This document shows, piece by piece, positions 29,379 through 39,082 of a stretch of DNA of 64,000 nt. The translations under genes and the position numbers were made by a program. The DNA lies in NCBI RefSeq assembly GCF_004661485.1, contig NZ_PQVH01000008.1, positions 496,001 through 560,000 on the forward strand. The letters run 5' to 3'. The notes below the pieces were generated by a model. The model was not told the origin of the DNA. It saw nothing but the letters and a program-made list of their open reading frames with translations, and did not search any database. Origin of the DNA: Methylotenera oryzisoli. GTDB taxonomy: Bacteria > Pseudomonadota > Gammaproteobacteria > Burkholderiales > Methylophilaceae. How positions within the stretch are numbered: position 1 is the first letter of the stretch; the number at the start of each line of letters is the position of its first letter.

Positions 29379-29867
29379 TTAGTTACATAATTCTTTAATA
29401 TTTTTTACACAAACTTCAGCTGGCAGTGAATGCCCTACCAGACGCACATTGCGCCCATCCGGCTTAATCTCGAAATAAATATCAATGTCTGGCGTCGGCA
29501 ATATATGCTCGGCCTTCTCTGGCCACTCAATCAAGCAAACACTTGCCGCATTAAAGTAATCCCTAAAGCCCGCGGACTCCCACTCTTCCTCATCATTAAA
29601 CCGATATAAATCAAAATGATACAAATTCAATAGACCTTGCGCTGCCTCAATACTCTCATAAGGTTCAACTAAGGTATAGGTCGGGCTCTTCACCTTACCT
29701 GTAAAACCTAGGCCATGCAACAAACCTCTTACCAAGGTTGTTTTACCAGCGCCTAAATCTCCATGCAGGTAAATAGTGAGGTTAGGGACAATAGCTTTAC
29801 TTAAGGCCGCACCAAAAGCAAGCGTTGCCGCCTCATCTGCCAATTCAAGTGTAAAATTATTATCCAT
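29379..29867 (-). CDS. tsaE: tRNA t6A37 threonylcarbamoyltransferase complex ATPase TsaE
   Basis: 162 residues from the ATG at 29867 (an in-frame TTG at 29873 is less likely). P-loop YLHGDLGAGKTTLVRG, KSPTYTLVEPYE and YHFDLYR are TsaE landmarks. It works with TsaB/TsaD to add threonylcarbamoyl to A37 of ANN-decoding tRNAs. Its start codon lies in a CATG whose other strand begins queG, so the two genes diverge from overlapping start codons and each promoter must lie inside the other gene. Confidence 0.93.
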   Translation of the reverse strand: MDNNFTLELADEAATLAFGAALSKAIVPNLTIYLHGDLGAGKTTLVRGLLHGLGFTGKVKSPTYTLVEPYESIEAAQGLLNLYHFDLYRFNDEEEWESAGFRDYFNAASVCLIEWPEKAEHILPTPDIDIYFEIKPDGRNVRLVGHSLPAEVCVKNIKELCN

Positions 29868-30942
29868 GAGCAATTCTACTAAAAACTTTAGCGACCTGAG
29901 CCTTGCAATTAAAAATTGGGGACTGGCACTGGGCTTCAGTCAAATCGGCATTACAGACACCAATCTGCAAACTGCCGAATCTGAACATCAAGCTTGGATT
30001 GAAAAAGGTTTTCATGGTGATATGGATTATATGGCAAAACACGGTACTAAACGTACGCGCCCCCATGAATTAGTCCCGAATACGCAACGCATTATTTCAG
30101 CACGCTTAGATTACCTGCCGCCTCAAGCTGAAAATAGCGACTCCATTTTGCAAGACAACAGTAAGGCATTTATATCGCGCTACGCACTAGGCCGTGATTA
30201 CCACAAAGTCATGCGCAACAAACTGCAAAAGCTCTGCGAAAAGATTCAAAGTGAATTACAACACTACCAAGTAGACCAATTTGAATACCGGGCATTTACC
30301 GACAGCGCGCCGGTACTTGAGGTTGCATTGGCAGAAAAAGCGGGCCTAGGCTGGCGCGGAAAACATACATTATTGATTAACAAGAGTCATGGCTCTTGGT
30401 TCTTTCTAGGTGAAATCTACACCAACCTGCCATTAGTGGTTGATACGCCTGCCACCAATCACTGCGGCAGTTGCAGCAAATGTATGGAGATATGCCCTAC
30501 ACAGGCAATTACCGCACCGTATGAAGTTGACGCAAGACGCTGTATTTCATACCTCACCATTGAGCTTAAGACCAGTATTCCTGTGGAATTCCGCCCTTTA
30601 ATTGGCAACCGCGTTTACGGTTGTGATGACTGCCAACTATATTGCCCATGGAATAAATTTGCAGAAATCACCAAAGAAACAGATTTTGCAGTTAAACATG
30701 GTCTGGATGATGTCAGCCTCATCGACTGCTTTAATTGGACTGAAGATGAGTTCAAATCAAAAATGGCGGGCAGTGCCATCTACAGAATCGGCTACGTGCG
30801 ATGGCTAAGAAATATTGCAGTAGGTCTTGGCAACGCAGCAACCACGCCTGAGATTATCAATACGCTCAAACAACATTTACATCACGAAAATGAAATCGTT
30901 CAAGAACACGTGCGTTGGGCGCTGAGCCGACATTTACCGTAA
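29866..30942 (+). CDS. queG: Epoxyqueuosine reductase
   Basis: 358 residues from ATG 29866, the start that matches the N-terminus known in E. coli (IKNWGLALGFSQIGITD). Two 4Fe-4S binding motifs, CGSCSKCMEICP and CDDCQLYCPW, and the cobalamin-region ARYALGRDYHKVMR-type segment are present, with a HEAT-like C-terminus. It reduces epoxyqueuosine to queuosine in tRNA wobble positions. An upstream extension of the frame to 29776 lies inside tsaE antisense and is not used in my annotation. Confidence 0.94.
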   Translation: MSNSTKNFSDLSLAIKNWGLALGFSQIGITDTNLQTAESEHQAWIEKGFHGDMDYMAKHGTKRTRPHELVPNTQRIISARLDYLPPQAENSDSILQDNSKAFISRYALGRDYHKVMRNKLQKLCEKIQSELQHYQVDQFEYRAFTDSAPVLEVALAEKAGLGWRGKHTLLINKSHGSWFFLGEIYTNLPLVVDTPATNHCGSCSKCMEICPTQAITAPYEVDARRCISYLTIELKTSIPVEFRPLIGNRVYGCDDCQLYCPWNKFAEITKETDFAVKHGLDDVSLIDCFNWTEDEFKSKMAGSAIYRIGYVRWLRNIAVGLGNAATTPEIINTLKQHLHHENEIVQEHVRWALSRHLP

Positions 30943-30998
30943 GTTTTATAAGGCTAAATGAATAAACATTGCCGAAAACAAGTCTTGCAGAATAGTCG

Positions 30999-32000
30999 CT
31001 AAGCCAATCGCTGTTGCATATGCGGATCACCGCGCATAACAGAATCAGCATAAGTTAGACGTGATGCTAGCATTGCTGCGCCAACAATACCAGCCCGATC
31101 TCCCATTGTGGAAACCCTTACATTGACCGCGCCGCGTAAAGCCGGAATCAAATCCTGATCTAACTGCTGCTGAAAAGATGGGGCCAGCAAAGCCCATGCA
31201 CCACTCATGCCGCCGCCGATGATTACCTCACTAACATCAACCACCTTCAGTATATGTGCTAATGCCTGCGCCAATGACTTTCCAGCCAATGTATAAGCAG
31301 CAGTAGCTAGCTCATTGCCCGATTCTGCAAGGCGCGCAATGTCAGCTGCGCTACGTTGCTGTTGGGTCGCATCAAAGTAGCTGATAGCAACGCCACTGGC
31401 TGAAGCATACTGCTCCATACAGCCTGAGTTCCCGCAACCGCAGCGCCTGCCATTTTCTTGCACAATGATGTGCCCTACTTCCATCGCAACACCATGCTGC
31501 CCCTGAAAAGGCTGGCCATTTAAAATCAAGCCGCCACCCACGCCGGTACCTAGCCCAATGTAAATTAAATTGCTAATACGTTCAGGATGCATCACATACT
31601 CGCCATAGGCAGCAGCTAGTGCATCGTTCTCCGTAATGACAGGCAAACCGATGAGCGCACTCAGGTCTGCACTTAAATCAACATTGCATAAGCCAGGAAA
31701 ATTGGGGGACTGTAAAATCTGTTGTGTATCCGGCGCAATAAAGCCGGGAAAACCAATCCCCACGGCAGACACCTCTGGATACTTGGTAGCAACGGTATGA
31801 ATCGCTTTTGCAATGGTGGAAAGTATTTGCTGCCATGCAAGTTCAGGCGCTTGCTGATGCAACTGACATAAACTGGAAAAATCTGCCTGAAACCGCATTT
31901 CTTCTAACAAGCGCGGCTTGACTAAGCCGGCAGCATCAATCTCTACCACCCCTAAACGTAGATTAGTGCCGCCAACATCAATGCCAATTAGCATAGGCAT
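30999..32000 (-). CDS. glk: ROK-family glucokinase
   Basis: 333 residues from ATG 32000 (ATG 31994 also possible; the frame is open further upstream inside malQ). ATP-binding MLIGIDVGGTNLRLGV, GIGFPGF, ENDALAAAYGEY, GLGTGVGGG, and the ROK zinc motif CGCGNSGCMEQ with EVGH are present. It phosphorylates glucose, probably that released from alpha-glucans by the neighbouring MalQ and GH57 enzymes. The start lies 5 bp after the malQ stop, so it is co-translated. ROK kinases of other sugars look similar, but the context supports glucose. Confidence 0.86.
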   Translation of the reverse strand: MPMLIGIDVGGTNLRLGVVEIDAAGLVKPRLLEEMRFQADFSSLCQLHQQAPELAWQQILSTIAKAIHTVATKYPEVSAVGIGFPGFIAPDTQQILQSPNFPGLCNVDLSADLSALIGLPVITENDALAAAYGEYVMHPERISNLIYIGLGTGVGGGLILNGQPFQGQHGVAMEVGHIIVQENGRRCGCGNSGCMEQYASASGVAISYFDATQQQRSAADIARLAESGNELATAAYTLAGKSLAQALAHILKVVDVSEVIIGGGMSGAWALLAPSFQQQLDQDLIPALRGAVNVRVSTMGDRAGIVGAAMLASRLTYADSVMRGDPHMQQRLA

Positions 32001-32005
32001 TACTG

Positions 32006-33508
32006 TTACCGTCCAGTGCGCGCAATAGCGACTCGAATTGAGTTCTTTTGCTGCGGTGTTAACTGCTGCCAGCTGAAGCGCCAATGCCAGTTACCGCTGA
32101 TAGTCCCGGGCGTATTCATACGGTGGTGTCCATTCAATTGCAAGATGTCTTGCATAGGCACAATCGCCAATAGCGCCTTTGTCTCCAACGCCATATCGAT
32201 CAGATCATTAGGCATATTCGGCGCATAGTCCTCACTATGCGTTGCGGCGATATATCCATGCAGATTTCCGCGCTGATAATCATCCAAATTGCTATACCAG
32301 CTTAAAGTCGTATCGTTATCGTGCGTGCCAGTATATACCACGCTATTTTCTGAAATGTTTTCAGGTAAATAAGGGTTATCACTTGCGCCACTAAATGCAA
32401 ACTGCAAAATCTTCATGCCCGGCAAATGGTATTTCTTGCGCAAGGCATCTACTTCTATCGTAATGATGCCTAAATCTTCCGCAACCAGATTGATTTCTGG
32501 CAGAGCCTGCTTAATCGCAGCTAACAACGCGTCGCCTGGCGCTAAGACCCATTCGCCGTTAATTGCGGTGTCTTCTGTTGCCGGAATTTCCCATGCCGCC
32601 TCTAACCCTCTGAAGTGGTCGATACGTACAATATCGAACAATTCACTTTGCGTTGCCATGCGCGAAATCCACCAAGCAAACCCATCGCGCTGCATAGCAT
32701 CCCAGTTGTAATGTGGGTTGCCCCAACGCTGGCCGGTTTCAGAAAAATAGTCAGGCGGCACACCTGCCACTACGCTCACGGTTTTATCAGCATTAAGTTT
32801 GAATAAATCAGAATGCGCCCAAACGTCCGCGCTGTCATAAGCAACAAAGATTGGAATATCGCCAAATAAAGCGATCTTTTTTTCGGCCGCATAAGCTTTC
32901 AACGCAATCCATTGGCTAAAAAACACAAACTGTGTAAATTTCACCACTGCAATTTCATGTGCAAGCTCTACTTGCACCTGCTTCAATGTTTTCTTATCCC
33001 GATTTTTATATGGCTCAGGCCAATGGTTCCAGCCAGCCTGATTGAAGTGATGTCGCAAAGCAAGAAACAGGGAAAAATCATCTAACCAGCTTGCCTGCTT
33101 TTTACAAAAACGGGTGAACGCTTGATGCAGTTTTTTATATTCAGGCAGATTTTGAGACTGTTGGCTGAAGTTAAGATAAGCCTGATTGAGTAAATCTAAT
33201 TTACTGGTAATTAAACCAGCGCAATCTTCCTTTGTTAGTAGCCCCTGCGCCTGCAGCGACTCTAAACTAATGAAATCCGGGTTACCTGCGTGCGCAGACA
33301 AGCACTGATAGGGCGAGTTATCTGCATGCGGCATATTAATAGGCAAAGTCTGCCAAACTTTAGCCCCAATTTCATTTAGAAAATCAACAAACCGATAAGA
33401 CTCAACGCCTAAATCTCCCGTATAAAAAGCACTCGGTAACGAACTGATATGTAATAACACACCGGCTTGACGCTGATTTAAAAGTGATGCTTGAGTCTGT
33501 AACGTCAT
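32006..33508 (-). CDS. malQ: 4-alpha-glucanotransferase (amylomaltase, GH77)
   Basis: 500 residues. N-terminal GVLLHISSLPS, QTLPINMPHADNSPYQCLSAHAGNP, the nucleophile region FDIVRIDHFRGLE, LVAEDLG with the acid/base Glu, and YTGTHDNDTTLSWY are GH77 hallmarks. It disproportionates alpha-1,4-glucans and releases glucose. Member of the leftward glgC-GH57-malQ-glk group; it is followed immediately by glucokinase, which consumes the free glucose. Confidence 0.94.
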   Translation of the reverse strand: MTLQTQASLLNQRQAGVLLHISSLPSAFYTGDLGVESYRFVDFLNEIGAKVWQTLPINMPHADNSPYQCLSAHAGNPDFISLESLQAQGLLTKEDCAGLITSKLDLLNQAYLNFSQQSQNLPEYKKLHQAFTRFCKKQASWLDDFSLFLALRHHFNQAGWNHWPEPYKNRDKKTLKQVQVELAHEIAVVKFTQFVFFSQWIALKAYAAEKKIALFGDIPIFVAYDSADVWAHSDLFKLNADKTVSVVAGVPPDYFSETGQRWGNPHYNWDAMQRDGFAWWISRMATQSELFDIVRIDHFRGLEAAWEIPATEDTAINGEWVLAPGDALLAAIKQALPEINLVAEDLGIITIEVDALRKKYHLPGMKILQFAFSGASDNPYLPENISENSVVYTGTHDNDTTLSWYSNLDDYQRGNLHGYIAATHSEDYAPNMPNDLIDMALETKALLAIVPMQDILQLNGHHRMNTPGTISGNWHWRFSWQQLTPQQKNSIRVAIARTGR

Positions 33509-33556
33509 AAATACCTACTTAAGATTAAGGGCATTGAAACTTAAAGCTGTACTAAA

Positions 33557-35311
33557 TCATTCCTGTCCACGGCGCATTGTGCCAGCGTTATCTGCATTAC
33601 CGCCACCGGTACTAATTCGATGATGCAACACCTCTGGTACGGGCTGGTCCAGCAGCTTATATAAATTAATTAAATTGCGGCGATACAACTGGTCAAAGCT
33701 AGCAACACTATCGGATGAGTTGTAATCGCCAAACCACCAAAACCAATCAGAGCCTTCGCATATCGCCAATTGCCGCTCAGCCGCTTCACGCTGCTGCTTA
33801 CTTAGGACACTCTTGTCGAGCACTGTGTCATAGGTCTTTTTGGCTGCACAAAGCAAATCCCAAGCTAAATTCTTATCTTTGCTGCCTACCCAAGTACTGA
33901 AAGTACCGTATACCCAGCTACCTGCAGCAATCTGCGGCAATATAGGCGCAGATAATCCCTCATTGACCGCATTACTGGATTGATACATATCAACAATATC
34001 ACTAAAAGTGGTCATGACAATGTCAGGATGATTTGCCAATACTTCATATAACTCACTCAAAAAGTAAAAACCATTGTATGGGAAATACTCCCAGGCGTTT
34101 TCCCCATCTAAAATCACACTGACTATCTTTGATGTATTGTTACTATTGCTGGCGTGAATATGCTCTAAGGTCTGGACAAAATCCGTCACAGCATCATGCG
34201 TATGCATTTTTGCGTATTCAAAACCAATTTTGTCTGAGAGCTGATCATCCCTGAAGAAACACAAAATATCGCTCTGACCATTCGTCACCCGATATGGCTG
34301 ATACAAGTAATCTTGTTTATTATCTGCATTCAATTGTGACTTCAACAAGCTATTTGCCAATACACTTTGACCAGTCGCCGCCCAATCCACATGGTGCTCA
34401 GCCATCAAAGAAAGCGCTGCGTGAGAAACTGCGCCTTCAGCAGGCCACATACCACGAGGAGTGGCACCAAAGTAGTGCTCATGCGCCTTTTTGGCAGACA
34501 AAATATGCGCAACCGACCGACTCTGTCCACCTGCATACCCCTTACTTTCGGGCAAGGGTGCGTCTGGCATTGCATCTAAGGTAGACTTAAAATCCAACAA
34601 TAAAGGCAGTATTGGGTGGTAATAAGGTGTGGTGGAAATTTCAATTTGGCCACTTTGCATTAGTGCCTTATAGCGTGGGATCAAATCAGAAATGGTTTCT
34701 GCAATCACCCCATATAGCTGCACACGTTCTTCATAGGTAAACAACACGCCTTTAGCCATCAGCGCCTGTACGACCGGGTTAGTGCGGCGCAAACTTTCAC
34801 CGCACCACGCCAGATGGTACCAAACTAGCAAGTCCGCTTTGTATTGCCCAGATAAATAGTGAAACTGATCATTAGTCATCATCGGCTCTACCAGCTGATA
34901 CATTTGTAGCAAGCGTTGGTAATGCGGAAACGGGCTCAACATTTTTTCGTGGTGGCTCTTAAAGCAGCTTTGCACAATCAAATGACATTCACTATTGCTA
35001 ATATCCGTGAGATTTTCTTTAATGAGCAAAGCAAGCAATGGGTCGCGAATCGTGTTCTGTTTAACTTGCTGTGCGTAATCTTCTAACTGCTCTAATAAAA
35101 TGGGCACAAAATTAAAAGTCACGCGGGCTTTAGGGTTCACCTCAAGGTGATACACCATATCGCTATAGTCTTTTATGGCGTGCAAATACGTCCATGGCAA
35201 CACATATTCGTTAGTTACCAAGTCGCGGTAATCTGGCTGATGCATATGCCAGTACAGATTAAGATATAACTTTGGGCGATCAGCATTCACTTCAACAAAA
35301 ACCTTAAACAT
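33557..35311 (-). CDS. Glycoside hydrolase family 57 alpha-glucanase
   Basis: 584 residues, no signal peptide, so cytoplasmic. Family 57 motifs: YWHMHQPDYRD at the N-terminus, GMWPAEGAVSHAAL (nucleophile motif region) near 290, and ILDGENAWEYFPYNG near 380. GH57 enzymes include alpha-amylases, branching enzymes and amylopullulanases acting on alpha-1,4/1,6-glucans; the subtype is not resolvable here. It sits between glgC and malQ and likely works on glycogen. Because a classic GH13 GlgB is also present, I favour an amylase or debranching role over branching. Confidence 0.87.
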   Translation of the reverse strand: MFKVFVEVNADRPKLYLNLYWHMHQPDYRDLVTNEYVLPWTYLHAIKDYSDMVYHLEVNPKARVTFNFVPILLEQLEDYAQQVKQNTIRDPLLALLIKENLTDISNSECHLIVQSCFKSHHEKMLSPFPHYQRLLQMYQLVEPMMTNDQFHYLSGQYKADLLVWYHLAWCGESLRRTNPVVQALMAKGVLFTYEERVQLYGVIAETISDLIPRYKALMQSGQIEISTTPYYHPILPLLLDFKSTLDAMPDAPLPESKGYAGGQSRSVAHILSAKKAHEHYFGATPRGMWPAEGAVSHAALSLMAEHHVDWAATGQSVLANSLLKSQLNADNKQDYLYQPYRVTNGQSDILCFFRDDQLSDKIGFEYAKMHTHDAVTDFVQTLEHIHASNSNNTSKIVSVILDGENAWEYFPYNGFYFLSELYEVLANHPDIVMTTFSDIVDMYQSSNAVNEGLSAPILPQIAAGSWVYGTFSTWVGSKDKNLAWDLLCAAKKTYDTVLDKSVLSKQQREAAERQLAICEGSDWFWWFGDYNSSDSVASFDQLYRRNLINLYKLLDQPVPEVLHHRISTGGGNADNAGTMRRGQE

Positions 35312-35358
35312 TAGTAATTAAAACAACAAGGCAACCTGACATATCAAAGCATGCGCGG

Positions 35359-36651
35359 CTACACTACACGATATAAATCTTGGCCCAACATATCTGGCGT
35401 CACTAACACTACGCCTTTTTCTGACACATAAAAGCGCTCAGCATCCAGCGCCAAATCAACGCCAATTTGCATGCCTTCAGGAATCACGCAACCTCGGTCT
35501 ACCACTACATTATTCAAAACAACATGCCGATTAATCACCGCCTTGGGCAAAATTACCGAGCCTTCAATAGTCGCATAGCTATGCACGCGCACATCTGAAA
35601 ACAAAACTGTATTACTAATGCATGAGCCACTAATTAAACAACCGCCTGAAACAAGCGAGTCAGTTGCTTTACCGGTACGACCCTCATCTCTAAACACAAA
35701 TTTAGCTGGCGGCAATTGCTCTTGGTAGGTCCAAATCGGCCACTCTCTATCGTACAAATTAAGCTCAGGAATCACTTTCGTTAATTCCATGTTCGCTTCC
35801 CAATAAGCATCAATCGTACCAACATCACGCCAATAATAATTGCCGTTTTGCGCACCGACACAACTATCAGTAAAACGGTGTGCTTGCACTTTATACTTTT
35901 TGATGATGTATGGAATAATATCGCCGCCAAAATCATGGCTAGATTTAGATTCACCAGCATCGCGAATCAGTTGCTCGTATAAGAATTTTGCATTGAACAC
36001 GTAAATACCCATGCTCGCAAAAGCTTTAGTTGGGTCCCCAGGCATATGTTTAGGGTTAGCTGGTTTCTCAGCAAACTCCACCACTCTATCGGTATCATCT
36101 ACGGCTAGTACACCAAACCCTTTAGCATCCTCTAACGGTACATTAATGCATGCTACCGTCATGTCAGCATTACTACGCACATGGGTCGCTAACATTTTGC
36201 CGTAGTCCATTTTATAAATATGGTCACCGGCAAGAATCAGCACATATTCAGCACCACCCTCACGCAAAATATCGATATTCTGATAAACCGCATCCGCAGT
36301 ACCTTTGTACCATTCTTCAGAGATCCGCTGTTGCGCAGGGATAATGTTAACGTACTCATTAAACTCACCGCGCAGGAAACCCCAGCCACGCTGGATATGT
36401 TGAATTAAGCTCTGGGCTTTATATTGGGTTGCTACGTTAATACGGCGAATGCCTGAGTTAACGCAATTGGATAGTGGGAAATCAATAATTCTAAACTTCC
36501 CACCAAACTGAACAGCAGGTTTTGCACGCCAGTCCGTTAGGCTTTTTAAACGACTGCCTCGACCACCCGCTAAAATCATCGCAACGGTATTTTTGGTTAA
36601 GGTACTAATAAAACGATCTGAACTTTGGTCTGCTTGTCGTGCTTGCGACAT
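35359..36651 (-). CDS. glgC: Glucose-1-phosphate adenylyltransferase
   Basis: 430 residues. The pyrophosphorylase motif [16 protein letters not shown], the Arg/Lys regulator region at the N-terminus, GTADAVYQN, the catalytic [14 protein letters not shown] and FAEKP substrate motif, and the C-terminal left-handed beta-helix ([13 protein letters not shown]...) are present. It makes ADP-glucose from ATP and glucose-1-phosphate, the committed step of glycogen synthesis. Divergent from glgB across a 181-bp regulatory gap. Confidence 0.96.
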   Translation of the reverse strand: MSQARQADQSSDRFISTLTKNTVAMILAGGRGSRLKSLTDWRAKPAVQFGGKFRIIDFPLSNCVNSGIRRINVATQYKAQSLIQHIQRGWGFLRGEFNEYVNIIPAQQRISEEWYKGTADAVYQNIDILREGGAEYVLILAGDHIYKMDYGKMLATHVRSNADMTVACINVPLEDAKGFGVLAVDDTDRVVEFAEKPANPKHMPGDPTKAFASMGIYVFNAKFLYEQLIRDAGESKSSHDFGGDIIPYIIKKYKVQAHRFTDSCVGAQNGNYYWRDVGTIDAYWEANMELTKVIPELNLYDREWPIWTYQEQLPPAKFVFRDEGRTGKATDSLVSGGCLISGSCISNTVLFSDVRVHSYATIEGSVILPKAVINRHVVLNNVVVDRGCVIPEGMQIGVDLALDAERFYVSEKGVVLVTPDMLGQDLYRVV

Positions 36652-36738
36652 GATGCCCTCCTGAAGTTTGTATAGTTACTTAAGTTACGCTAGCCGGGCA
36701 CACTAGCTTATTTTACGTACGACTGCTTTCGTTTACAT

Positions 36739-36781
36739 TATAATCAGCTTAAAGCACTATAATCTAGCTAAATGTAGTGCT
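36739..36781. promoter_or_regulatory. glgC/glgB divergent promoter region
   Basis: Two TATAAT sequences lie at 36739-36744 and 36758-36763; the complementary ATTATA at 36738-36743 could serve the leftward glgC. A 7-bp inverted repeat AGCACTA/TAGTGCT (36753-36759 and 36775-36781) straddles the second, as expected for an operator. No strong -35 is seen. Confidence 0.4.
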
Positions 36782-36832
36782 AAAAACACAAATAAAAGCT
36801 AAAGACCTTAAAATTATTAGGGATGTCATATT

Positions 36833-39055
36833 TTGTTAAAATCCAAATCAATTCAGACAACATCTAGAGCTTATACCAACGCGCTTCACCGCATTTTAGA
36901 AGCACGCCATCACGATCCTTTCAGCTTTTTAGGACTGCATGCAATTAAAGTTGATGAACATCAGCTTTATGCCTACCGCGCATTTTTGCCATACGCCACC
37001 AGCGCAAAACTCAAAGTTGGCAAATCATGGGTGGATTTAGAGAAAACACACCAGGACGGTCTGTTTGAATACATCAGTGAAGTCGAATTGACCATACCAT
37101 GCCTACTGCAAGTGACAGCTGGCACGCAGACATACGAAACGCACGACCCTTACACATTTAGCTCAAGCATCACCCAAGACGAGCTATATCTGTTTGGAGA
37201 GGGTCGCTTAAAACTCGCGTACAAAACACTAGGTGCTCAATGCATCACTCAAAACAATATTGCTGGCGTACGCTTTGCAGTTTGGGCGCCCAATGCAGAG
37301 CGCGTCAGCGTCATTGGCAGTTTCAACCAATGGGATGGTCGCATCCACAGCATGCGCACGCACGGTTCTAGCGGCGTTTGGGATATATTTATCCCAAACT
37401 TGACTACCAGCGACACTTATAAATTTGAAATACGCAATCGCCATACAGGCAATATTCTCGTCAAAACAGACCCTTATGGTTTTGAGTTTGAACCTAGACC
37501 CGGCACCGCAACGAAAATCAGCACCAGCAATCACCAATGGGAAGACAAGAAGTGGTTAGAAGCGCGCAAAAAACGTGATTGGCTGCACGCACCATTCAAC
37601 TGCTACGAAGTGCATCTTGGTTCATGGCAGCGCAACGACAAAGGCCACTTTCTCACTTATCGTGAACTAGCAAAAACATTGGTGCCACATGTAGTTGCAA
37701 TGGGCTACACCCACGTTGAGCTATTACCTATTTCAGAACATCCGCTCAACGAGTCATGGGGTTATCAAACCACAGGCTACTTTGGCGTCACTAACCGATT
37801 TGGCTCACCCGATGATTTGCGCTTTTTAATTGATGCGTTCCACCAAGCCAATGTTGGCGTGATATTAGACTGGGTACCTGGCCACTTCCCTAAAGATGAT
37901 TGGGCACTTGCACGCTTTGACGGCACAGCGCTGTATGAACACGAAGACCCTCGCTTAGGCGAGCATCAGGACTGGGGCACTTATATCTTTAATTACGGCC
38001 GCAACGAAGTCCGTAACTTTTTGATTAGCAATGCTTATTTCTGGCTGCAGGAATTCCATATCGATGGCCTACGTGTAGATGCGGTGGCTTCTATGCTCTA
38101 TCTCGATTATTCTCGCAACCCAGGTGAATGGCTACCAAACAAATTTGGCGGCAGAGAAAACCTAGATGTGATTGATTTTCTAAAACAACTCAACATCATG
38201 GTGGGTGAAGACTTTGCAGGCGTACTTACCATTGCAGAAGAGTCCACCGCATGGCCAATGGTATCTCGCCCTGTATACCTAGGTGGACTAGGTTTCAGCA
38301 TGAAATGGAACATGGGCTGGATGAATGACACCCTGTCTTATATTGAGAACGATCCAGTACATAGACGTTACTACCACGACAAACTGACGTTCGGTCAACT
38401 CTACGCCTATTCAGAAAATTTTGTTTTACCATTTTCACATGATGAAGTTGTGCACGGAAAAAAATCTTTACTGGACAAAATGCCAGGGGATGCATGGCAA
38501 AAATTTGCTAACTTGCGCTTATTAGCGACTTACCAAATGACCACACCCGGTAAAAAGCTCAATTTCATGGGAAATGAGTTTGGACAAGGTCGCGAGTGGA
38601 ACGTGAACAGCAGCTTAGATTGGCATTTGCTTAACGATAATAATGCTGGCAGCAAATGGCACAAGGGCATTCAACAACTACATACCGATCTCAACCGCAT
38701 TTATAAAGAGGTCAATGCGCTACATACCTTAGATTTTGAATCGCACGGTTTTGAATGGATAGACTGTCACGATACAGAACAATCAATTATCAGTTACGTA
38801 AGACGCGGATTAGACAATAGTTTTGTTATAATAGTACTAAATTTTACACCCGTGTTACGTAATGAATACCGCATTGGTGTTCCACAAGCCGGCAGCTACT
38901 CAGAAATATTTAACAGCGATGCAGATTGCTATGGCGGCAGTAATCAGGGTAATGGCGCGGGTCTACATACAGAAAACATACCATGGATGCATTATGGTCA
39001 ATCAGTGGTCATCACGTTGCCACCATTGGCTGGTATAGTTTTAAAAATACAATAA
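36833..39055 (+). CDS. glgB: 1,4-alpha-glucan branching enzyme (GH13)
   Basis: 740 residues beginning at TTG 36833, preceded about 10 bp upstream by TTAGGGA; an ATG at 36823 is out of frame. An N-terminal region and CBM48 (about 110-215) precede the GH13 barrel, with HVELLPISEHP, the nucleophile region GLRVDAVASMLYLDY, the acid/base TIAEESTAW and SHDEVVHGK. It makes alpha-1,6 branches in glycogen. The GH13_9 architecture is complete. It lies 27 bp before pgi and is divergent from glgC. Confidence 0.95.
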   Translation: MLKSKSIQTTSRAYTNALHRILEARHHDPFSFLGLHAIKVDEHQLYAYRAFLPYATSAKLKVGKSWVDLEKTHQDGLFEYISEVELTIPCLLQVTAGTQTYETHDPYTFSSSITQDELYLFGEGRLKLAYKTLGAQCITQNNIAGVRFAVWAPNAERVSVIGSFNQWDGRIHSMRTHGSSGVWDIFIPNLTTSDTYKFEIRNRHTGNILVKTDPYGFEFEPRPGTATKISTSNHQWEDKKWLEARKKRDWLHAPFNCYEVHLGSWQRNDKGHFLTYRELAKTLVPHVVAMGYTHVELLPISEHPLNESWGYQTTGYFGVTNRFGSPDDLRFLIDAFHQANVGVILDWVPGHFPKDDWALARFDGTALYEHEDPRLGEHQDWGTYIFNYGRNEVRNFLISNAYFWLQEFHIDGLRVDAVASMLYLDYSRNPGEWLPNKFGGRENLDVIDFLKQLNIMVGEDFAGVLTIAEESTAWPMVSRPVYLGGLGFSMKWNMGWMNDTLSYIENDPVHRRYYHDKLTFGQLYAYSENFVLPFSHDEVVHGKKSLLDKMPGDAWQKFANLRLLATYQMTTPGKKLNFMGNEFGQGREWNVNSSLDWHLLNDNNAGSKWHKGIQQLHTDLNRIYKEVNALHTLDFESHGFEWIDCHDTEQSIISYVRRGLDNSFVIIVLNFTPVLRNEYRIGVPQAGSYSEIFNSDADCYGGSNQGNGAGLHTENIPWMHYGQSVVITLPPLAGIVLKIQ

Positions 39056-39082
39056 CCTATTGAAAATAAAGTACTAAAATAA

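Noticed and set aside
29776-29865. A 30-codon upstream extension of queG
   Set aside because: Antisense to tsaE; E. coli QueG aligns from the ATG at 29866.
32001-32084. A 28-codon upstream extension of glucokinase
   Set aside because: Lies inside malQ; the ROK nucleotide-binding motif begins at the downstream ATG.
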